Program-made: the position numbers and the translations under genes | Assembly (NCBI GenBank): GCA_963170055.1 | Contig: CAUJGJ010000188.1 | Coordinates: forward strand, 4,232,771 to 4,245,270 | DNA length: 12,500 bases | From: Halisarca cf. caerulea | Lineage: Eukaryota; Porifera; Demospongiae; Chondrillida; Halisarcidae | Reading direction: 5' to 3' | Shown: positions 9,337 to 12,500 of the stretch, piece by piece | Position numbering within the stretch: the stretch's first letter is position 1 | How the letters are laid out: each line of letters starts with the position of its first letter | The notes under the pieces: generated by a model | Told to the model about the DNA's origin: nothing | Seen by the model: the letters and a program-made list of their open reading frames with translations, nothing else | The model's database searches: none

Positions 9337-9544
9337 CACACAAGCATTCACACACACACAACACACACAACACACAAGCATCCACACACACAACACACAA
9401 GCATCCACAGACATAACACACAAGCATCCACAGACATAACACACAACACACAAGCATCCCCCCCCACACACACACAACACACAAGCATCCACAGACATAA
9501 AACACAAGCATCCACAGACATAACACACAACACACAAGCATCCC

Positions 9545-9575
<31 letters not shown>

Positions 9576-9617
9576 ACACACAACACACAAGCATCCACAG
9601 ACATGAAACACAAGCAT

Positions 9618-9683
<66 letters not shown>

Positions 9684-9691
9684 CACACAAG

Positions 9692-9742
<51 letters not shown>

Positions 9743-9906
9743 CACACAAGCATCTACGTACACAAAAGTGAACATCAATTGACTATAATATGTACCTACT
9801 TCATACACTCACCTCAACAAACCCCTGCCTCCCGTACACTCACCTCAACAAACCCCTGCCTCCCGTACACTCACACTAACAAACCTCTGCCTCCTGTACA
9901 CCCCCT

Positions 9907-9990
<84 letters not shown>

Positions 9991-11710
9991 CTCACCCCTG
10001 ACCACACCCACATCCATAAACTCACCCCTGACCACTCCCACCCCTATACACTCACCCCATATCCACACACCCACACCACACACACCTGGGATTGCCTGGT
10101 TTAAAGGTAAATCTTTCATCATTGGGTCTGTGGTATCTGTGGACATCACAGGTGGTCATGTGACTGGCATGTGTTGGTCATGTGACTAGTTGCACTGGAC
10201 ATGTGAGCACACACCTGCCATTATTAGTGTTGGGTGTTCTGTTGGCATTTATCTTGGCATAATTCTTAGGATGAGGGCATGACCTGAAATCATGGTCTGG
10301 GCTACTGCAGTTCCAACAGCTCTTCCTGGAGGAAGGGAGGAGGGAGGGGGAGGGATGGAGGGAGGAGGGAGGGAGGGAGGATAGAGGGAGGGAGGACGGA
10401 GGGATGGAGGGAGGAGGGAGGGAGAAGGGAGGGATGGAGAAGGGAGGGAGTAGGGAGGGAGGTAGGAGAGAGGAAGGAGAGAGGGATGGAGGGAGGAGGG
10501 AGGGAGAAGGGAGGGAGGTAGGAGAGAGGAAGGAGAGAGGGAGGGAGGACGGAGGGATGGAGGGAGGAGGGGGGAGAAGGGAAGGAGAAGAGAGGGAAGA
10601 AGGATGAGATGAGTAAGAACACAAGATAGCTGAAGATATAGAGTCTTACGAAGATCCACACTTCCTTCCTTTATCTTCTTTAGTTGTGTCCGGCCAAACT
10701 ACTGAGTCCCAGATCTGATAAAATCTACAATGGTGGATGAAAGAATTGGTAAAACCACACCCACTGATCACACCCACACAATATGAGATACATTGGAGGT
10801 TGATATAATGGTAGATAGCATCCGTTAAGCTCCACCACTGGTAGGCCAAGACTGTCCACACAGAATTGATAGAAGTACTCCACTTTAGCAGTGATCTACA
10901 ACCAACAAGTAAGAACTGGTAGAAACAAGCCCAAACTAGTCAGCCAAGACCAAACAGCATACCGAGAGCTTTTTAGCCAGGTCTTGTGGTTCATGAGTTT
11001 GTAAGGGGAATTCCGAGGGCTACACATACCAAACCAATCAAACTGATGCTCACGCAGCTCAAAGCAGATAGCATTCCTGCATACCTGGACAGTGTGTGGT
11101 GCAGCTGTGTTAAGCTGACTGGCGTAAAGAGGTGGACCCTTGTACCAACCTTCCACAATCTTCTTCTCCAAACTACCACTGTGACATCTAGAGGGTATCA
11201 ATGGACAGCGTTACTATGACAACACACAGCCTTTCGCCATATGCTCACCTTCCAAGGACTGTATTGTATCCCATAATGCAAACAATAGGTCCGTCTTGAG
11301 CTTTGGGGGAGTGGCTAGGGGTGTGGATGAAACCATTGAGCTAGGACTTGTGTGTTATACAGAGACATTGAGTGGCACACCATTCGGAGATCCGTGAAAC
11401 GAGTCGAAGTTTCTGCTTGAGAATTTCAAGTGGAATTAGTCAAGGATAAACAATACAATACAACAACTTCAAACACGAGACATGGTTTGAAGCTGTAAGG
11501 TATTCCTGAGCACGTGATCACGTCATGTCCACACTGAGTCACATAGGGGGCGTCTACTCTACCATAGATAGTACAAACCGTATCTGATCTTTGCAGACTC
11601 TAGACACATAAAAACGGAAGTCGTCGCAATCAAAGGATATTTTCTTCTTCTAGCTTTCTAATATAACTTTCTGCTTCTGATAAATTGTCGAATTGGACTT
11701 TATTGCTCAT
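5104..11710 (-). CDS. ZCCHC8: ZCCHC8, scaffold of the NEXT complex (gene span, 13 exons)
   Basis: ZCCHC8 bridges the helicase MTR4 and the RNA binder RBM7 in the nuclear exosome targeting complex, which sends promoter-upstream and other short-lived nuclear RNAs to the exosome (known from human). Coding exons on plus coordinates, in gene order: 11641-11710, 11381-11429, 11249-11314, 11085-11178, 10963-11019, 10792-10895, 10650-10724, 10215-10325, 10086-10136, 8941-9089, 8251-8309, 7434-7479, 5104-5363. All junction phases match, giving 396 residues and TAG. Seen: coiled coil (about 8-35), a DGPI motif (47-50), a zinc knuckle C175-x2-C178-x4-H183-x4-C188, a PSP domain (about 210-260, MRQLGYPPG), acidic MEISDEEL, and a C-terminal tail with RRWKSIKGILKRR. 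It is much shorter than the human protein (about 700), mainly in disordered regions. Introns 1-6 and 8 are short; introns 9-12 are satellite-rich. An in-frame TAG at 11722-11720 supports the start. Confidence 0.9.
5423..5672. repeat. 25-bp minisatellite, 10 copies, before ZCCHC8 exon 13
   Basis: Ten tandem 25-bp units with core GGCTGACACAGAAGAGAGAA. On the gene strand each unit reads CTTCTCTCTTCTGTGTCAG, a pyrimidine tract ending in CAG, i.e. a good 3' splice-site look-alike. The array ends about 60 bp upstream of the true acceptor. Confidence 0.97.
5673..5932. other. Unique spacer in ZCCHC8 intron 12
   Basis: About 260 bp between the 25-bp and 12-bp arrays, with no exon-like frame compatible with phase 1 neighbours. 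Confidence 0.4.
5933..6357. repeat. 12-bp minisatellite GTGTACAGGAGG, about 35 copies
   Basis: Tandem 12-bp units with variants (AGAAGCTCTGTACAGG, GTGTACAGGT). It reads as CTGGVYRR-type or HTSCTHLLYTPPV repeats on either strand. It lies mid-intron 12 of ZCCHC8, and no coding role is supported. Confidence 0.96.
6383..7433. repeat. 27-bp satellite, about 38 copies, in ZCCHC8 intron 12
   Basis: Tandem 27-bp units with plus-strand core CACACACCCTCACTCTCAT and a variable AAGYGGCG / AAGCAGCG end; the last few units near 6400 are shorter (about 23 bp). Because 27 is divisible by 3, frames stay open on both strands (HTLTLISGA and YESEGVCAA repeats), but the array lies wholly inside an intron. On the gene strand each unit carries GAGTGAGGGTGTGTG. 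Confidence 0.97.
7434..7479 (-). CDS. ZCCHC8: ZCCHC8 exon 12 (acidic MEISDEEL)
   Basis: A 46-nt exon encoding TTKTWNDMEISDEEL. Acceptor TCTTATTGTTAG/ACTACC, donor GAGTTAG/GTGAGG. Phase 0 in and 1 out fit exons 11 and 13. The acidic motif resembles the human DMELDSDME stretch. The donor is also the first base of the 27-bp satellite. Confidence 0.8.
7521..7579. repeat. (CA)n microsatellite in ZCCHC8 intron 11
   Basis: About 29 CA units beginning 41 bp upstream of exon 12 on the gene strand. Confidence 0.95.
7899..8250 (+). other. Long plus-strand open frame inside ZCCHC8 intron 11, status unclear
   Basis: A frame starting at 7899 stays open through 8387. Its Thr/Ser/Lys-rich peptide before the minisatellite looks less repetitive than most frames here, but it runs antisense through ZCCHC8 exon 11 and into the 16-bp array. 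No domain, promoter or splice context was recognised. It may be chance or a decayed element. Confidence 0.2.
8251..8309 (-). CDS. ZCCHC8: ZCCHC8 exon 11 (YPGYN segment after PSP)
   Basis: A 59-nt exon encoding DEEVLYPGYNAPQNKSYKAS. YPGYN aligns with the conserved YPGFN after the human PSP domain. Acceptor CCCATCAG/ATGAGG, donor GCTTCG/GTGAGC. Phase 1 in and 0 out match neighbours. The WRIFGS-like block that follows in vertebrates was not found. Confidence 0.85.
8311..8638. repeat. 16-bp minisatellite GGGATGTATGATGGAT, about 20 copies
   Basis: Tandem 16-bp units with a few TGTG and ATAG variants. It abuts ZCCHC8 exon 11: on the gene strand the array supplies the sequence leading into the acceptor ATCCCATCAG/ATG, replacing an ordinary pyrimidine tract. 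Confidence 0.96.
8671..8700 (-). CDS. ZCCHC8: Candidate 30-nt microexon of ZCCHC8
   Basis: Flanked by a strong acceptor (CATTTTATATTCAG/AT) and a strong donor (GACCAAG/GTGAGA). Both phases are 1, so it fits between exons 10 and 11 without changing the frame and would insert DVLKNMQRDQ. It could be constitutive, alternative or chance. Including it makes the protein 406 residues and shifts later numbering by 10. Confidence 0.45.
8749..8940. repeat. CTCACCTCCACC minisatellite at start of ZCCHC8 intron 10
   Basis: Degenerate array of CTCACCTCCACCCTCAC and CTACCCTCAC units. On the gene strand it repeats GGTGGAGGTGAGG, so the exon 10 donor GGAG/GTGAGG recurs many times downstream of the real junction. 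Confidence 0.9.
8941..9089 (-). CDS. ZCCHC8: ZCCHC8 exon 10 (core PSP domain)
   Basis: Encodes DKLLSALGLKRGDIPEYIYN and then MRQLGYPPGYK, the hallmark PSP sequence shared with SF3B2; in human NEXT this proline-rich region contacts the RBM7 RRM. Acceptor TTCTTTCTTTGAAG/T. The donor chosen is GGAG/GTGAGG (8940/8939), the first of several identical candidates in a minisatellite, so the exact 3' end is uncertain. Confidence 0.88.
9186..9745. repeat. Compound CA microsatellite / ACAAGCATCCACA repeat in ZCCHC8 intron 9
   Basis: CA tracts alternate with about 16 copies of ACACAAGCATCCACA-type units, some joined by AGACATAACACA. The long Cys/Val-rich minus-strand frames here are repeat artefacts inside an intron. 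Confidence 0.93.
9807..9904. repeat. 31-bp tandem repeat, 3 copies, in ZCCHC8 intron 9
   Basis: Three copies of a 31-bp unit containing GTACACTCACCTCAACAAAC and CCCTGCCTCC. On the gene strand, two copies read TTGAGGTGAGTGTAC, a near-perfect GAG/GTGAGT donor. Confidence 0.88.
9908..9989. repeat. (CA)n microsatellite in ZCCHC8 intron 9
   Basis: About 41 uninterrupted CA units. Confidence 0.97.
9990..10060. repeat. Short CTCACCCCTGACCAC repeats in ZCCHC8 intron 9
   Basis: Two near-identical copies of CTCACCCCTGACCAC plus a third partial copy. On the gene strand each reads GGTCAGGGGTGAGT, a strong 5' splice-site-like string. Confidence 0.7.
10086..10136 (-). CDS. ZCCHC8: ZCCHC8 exon 9 (start of PSP domain)
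   Basis: A 51-nt exon encoding RYHRPNDERFTFKPGNP, matching the family's conserved RYH...ERF..FKPG lead-in to the PSP domain. Acceptor TGTCCACAG/ATACC, donor AATCCCAG/GTGTGTG; both phases are 2 and match. The donor GT is the first step of a TG-rich tract. Confidence 0.9.
10215..10325 (-). CDS. ZCCHC8: ZCCHC8 exon 8 (CCHC zinc knuckle)
   Basis: Encodes the complete knuckle CWNCSSPDHDFRSC, exact C-x2-C-x4-H-x4-C spacing, followed by PHPKNYAKINANR, which parallels the conserved sequence after the human knuckle. Acceptor CTTCCTCCAG/GAAG, donor GGCAG/GTGTGT. It probably binds RNA or supports RBM7/MTR4 assembly, as known for the family. Confidence 0.93.
10326..10600. repeat. GGAGGGAGGA purine minisatellite filling ZCCHC8 intron 7
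   Basis: Degenerate tandem array of GGAGGGAGGA, GGAAGGAG and GGGATGGA units, nearly pure purine on plus for about 275 bp. On the ZCCHC8 strand it is a continuous pyrimidine tract running straight into the acceptor CTTCCTCCAG. Mirror-like purine tracts of this kind can form triplex or G-quadruplex structures. Confidence 0.95.
10650..10724 (-). CDS. ZCCHC8: ZCCHC8 exon 7
   Basis: Acceptor CATTGTAG/ATTTT, donor GATCTTC/GTAAGA. It encodes FYQIWDSVVWPDTTKEDKGR and a few more residues leading into the zinc knuckle. Intron 6 is 67 bp. The donor's phase 2 matches the zinc-knuckle exon and forms a Ser codon. Confidence 0.8.
10792..10895 (-). CDS. ZCCHC8: ZCCHC8 exon 6
   Basis: Acceptor GGTTGTAG/ATC, donor CCAAT/GTATCT. 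It encodes KVEYFYQFCVDSLGLP, clearly related to the human YFTNFCLDKLGQP segment that precedes the zinc knuckle. This is one of the best conserved blocks outside the named domains. Confidence 0.85.
10963..11019 (-). CDS. ZCCHC8: ZCCHC8 exon 5
   Basis: A 57-nt phase 0-0 exon between GTGTAG/CCC and CTCTCG/GTATGC, encoding PSEFPLQTHEPQDLAKKLS. It is a linker of low conservation. Support comes from the open frame, good splice sites and the 65 and 67 bp flanking introns. Confidence 0.7.
11085..11178 (-). CDS. ZCCHC8: ZCCHC8 exon 4
   Basis: Acceptor TGTCACAG/TGG, donor GTCCAG/GTATGC. It encodes 31 codons beginning GSLEKKIVEGWYK. The phases (2 in, 0 out) fit both neighbours. A TAG acceptor at 11190-11188 is an in-frame alternative that would add four codons. 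Confidence 0.65.
11249..11314 (-). CDS. ZCCHC8: ZCCHC8 exon 3 (DGPI motif)
   Basis: Acceptor CCCCTAG/CCAC, donor GGAAG/GTGAGC. It encodes HSPKAQDGPIVCIMGYNTVLG. The DGPI stretch and its spacing to the preceding coiled coil match the conserved N-terminal segment of ZCCHC8. Confidence 0.75.
11381..11429 (-). CDS. ZCCHC8: ZCCHC8 exon 2 (end of coiled coil)
   Basis: A 49-nt exon starting after the AC end of the U12 intron. It encodes EILKQKLRLVSRISE, which parallels the basic end of the human coiled coil. The donor ATG/GTGTGC is weak but gives a 66-bp intron and the right phase. A CAG at 11415-11413 could be an alternative major-class acceptor but would lose six coiled-coil residues. Confidence 0.65.
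11430..11640 (-). other. Putative U12-type AT-AC intron (ZCCHC8 intron 1)
   Basis: Begins ATATCCTTT (11640-11632), the canonical minor-spliceosome 5' site. It contains TCCTTGAC (11446-11439), matching the U12 branch-site consensus, and ends TTCCAC about 10 nt after the branch adenosine, a typical U12 spacing. Splicing joins A to TT, forming Ile and continuing EILKQKL in the coiled-coil frame. The sequence matches are direct; use by the minor spliceosome is inferred. Confidence 0.8.
11511..11525. promoter_or_regulatory. E-box plus CRE-like near-palindrome in ZCCHC8 intron 1
   Basis: CACGTG (11511-11516) followed by TCACGTCA (11518-11525). Its reverse complement TGACGTGA is the same octamer as in the Dlish promoter. 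Close to the divergent promoter; function inferred. Confidence 0.35.
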
Positions 11711-11802
11711 TTTAATGATCTATAATCCACGTTTTATGCCTGAATCCTCTTTACGTCTATAGGTTAACGCAAAACAACGCGATCATAACGATTGCGGTAA
11801 AA
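11614..11802. promoter_or_regulatory. Divergent promoter region between ZCCHC8 and the right-hand gene
   Basis: The two start codons are 92 bp apart (11710 minus, 11803 plus). An ETS/GABP-like ACGGAAGT at 11614-11621 lies just inside ZCCHC8 intron 1. ETS sites are typical of bidirectional promoters. No TATA box is evident. Transcription starts are not visible from sequence. Confidence 0.55.
11641..11710 (-). CDS. ZCCHC8: ZCCHC8 exon 1 (start, coiled coil)
   Basis: Starts at ATG 11710 (minus), with an in-frame TAG four codons upstream. It encodes 23 residues, MSNKV followed by an acidic coiled-coil start ending RKLEEE. No usable GT donor occurs before the in-frame TGA. The exon instead ends at GAAGAAGAAA/ATATCCTTT, a U12-type 5' splice site. 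Confidence 0.75.
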
Positions 11803-12080
11803 ATGGACGACGATTTCAAGTCTGGTGTTGCTAAAAAATTGTCTGATTCTTCCAAAGGTCGCCTGCAATATGTACATCAGTGGACGAAAGATGATTTAAA
11901 GCATTGCTTTACTGACGACAGGTTGCGGAACGTTATACAAGCACATTTTGCAAGCCACTGCTGCACACTGTCACTAAGCAGGTCCTCTAGATCTGTCGAA
12001 GCCAGCAACCCACTGGAAGTAGGCGGTAGACCGAACCAATCCATTCCTCAAGCATGCATAATTCTGGAAAAGGAGCCCAC
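11803..12080 (+). CDS. Right-hand gene exon 1
   Basis: 278 nt, 92 codons plus two bases, ending GAGCCCAC/GTGTGTG, where the TG microsatellite itself supplies the donor. The N-terminal half is charged and probably helical; the rest is Ser-rich and probably disordered. The donor choice is the least certain part. Confidence 0.5.
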
Positions 12081-12117
12081 GTGTGTGTGTGTGTGTGTGT
12101 GTGCGTGTGTGTGTGTG

Positions 12118-12170
<53 letters not shown>

Positions 12171-12176
12171 GCATGC

Positions 12177-12252
<76 letters not shown>

Positions 12253-12419
12253 ATGTGTGCGTGCATGTGTGTGTGTGTGCGTGTGTGTGTGTGTGGAAAT
12301 GTGACGTGACCACTGAGAATCTTTTATCTACTTCTACTTGTCCTGCTTAGATCGCCTCTTTCTGAAGGAAATGATTCTGATTCTAGTTTCAAAATTGAAC
12401 AAGATAACTTAATGCAGCA
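11803..12419 (+). CDS. Unrecognised gene, 5' part only (2 exons, runs off window)
   Basis: The ATG at 11803 sits in a favourable context (AAAAATGG) and begins MDDDFKSGVAKKLSDSSKGR. An acidic/basic helical-looking segment containing YVHQWTKDDLKHCF and RLRNVIQAH follows. Proposed exons 11803-12080 and 12351-12419 join in phase 2 to form a Thr codon between EKEP and SPLSEGNDSD. The second exon ends at a strong donor (CAGCA/GTGAGTAG), also in phase 2, with further exons beyond the window. The unspliced frame would run into Cys-Val repeats. I do not recognise the family. Alternative phase-2 donors exist at 11921 and 11981. Confidence 0.6.
12081..12295. repeat. (TG)n microsatellite in intron 1 of the right-hand gene
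   Basis: About 215 bp of TG with CG, CA and TT interruptions (TGCGTG, GCATGCG). It fills most of the proposed 270-bp intron 12081-12350. Confidence 0.96.
12351..12419 (+). CDS. Right-hand gene exon 2
   Basis: 69 nt between a strong acceptor (CTTGTCCTGCTTAG/ATCG) and a strong donor (CA/GTGAGT). It encodes SPLSEGNDSDSSFKIEQDN and a few more residues: an acidic Ser-rich stretch turning helical. Composition, splice sites and phase all support a real exon. Confidence 0.6.
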
Positions 12420-12500
12420 GTGAGTAGTCCCATCATTACCTGTTATCTCTGTTTCTGTACTATTTCCATGCCAACCCAGGTCACTCCCTCATCGGGAACT

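Noticed and set aside
9146..9808. Cys/Val-rich minus-strand frames that could suggest a cysteine-rich secreted protein
   Set aside because: They are TG dinucleotide runs read as codons, located in ZCCHC8 intron 9.

Overview
The window is nuclear DNA of an invertebrate animal. The genes have spliceosomal introns, three intron-bearing genes fit in about 10 kb, many introns are only 65-78 bp, CA/TG microsatellites are abundant, and both recognised genes are metazoan. A sponge or another compact early-branching invertebrate would fit, but the sequence does not fix the species. There are no bacterial features, rRNA or tRNA genes, CRISPR arrays or intact transposons.

Layout. 1-362 is an interrupted TG microsatellite. 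363-2280 holds no gene I can support, apart from a 21-bp minisatellite at 795-1046. 2286-2350 is a probable promoter (CRE-like and ETS sites) for a three-exon plus-strand gene at 2479-4234. It encodes a 471-residue protein with three SH3 domains, most like the Fat/Hippo-pathway adaptor Dlish (Vamana); its poly(A) signal is at 4372. A minus-strand gene, ZCCHC8, runs from 11710 down to 5104 with its poly(A) signal at 4917-4912, tail to tail with Dlish. I rebuilt it from 13 phase-matched coding exons plus one optional 30-nt exon. It carries an N-terminal coiled coil, a CCHC zinc knuckle, a PSP domain and the C-terminal MTR4-binding tail. ZCCHC8 is the scaffold of the nuclear exosome targeting (NEXT) complex. 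A third gene starts head to head with ZCCHC8 at 11803 on the plus strand, with only 92 bp between the two start codons. It leaves the window after its second exon and I do not recognise it.

Two things stand out. First, intron 1 of ZCCHC8 looks like a minor-spliceosome (U12-type) AT-AC intron, with a canonical 5' site, a matching branch site and an AC end, and it is the only solution I found that keeps the coiled-coil frame. Second, the 5' half of ZCCHC8 has tiny introns, while introns 7, 9, 10 and 12 are inflated by satellites whose units, read on the gene's own strand, look like splice signals. One array starts at base +1 of intron 12 with about 38 copies of a GTGAGGGTG-type donor; the same intron ends with 10 copies of a pyrimidine-tract-plus-CAG acceptor unit; intron 7 is an extended pyrimidine tract; introns 9 and 10 repeat GTGAGT/GTGAGG. 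These arrays are non-coding, although many read as open frames.

Dlish (membrane-associated adaptor) and ZCCHC8 (nuclear RNA decay) are not expected to share a pathway. The convergent and divergent arrangement reflects compact gene packing.
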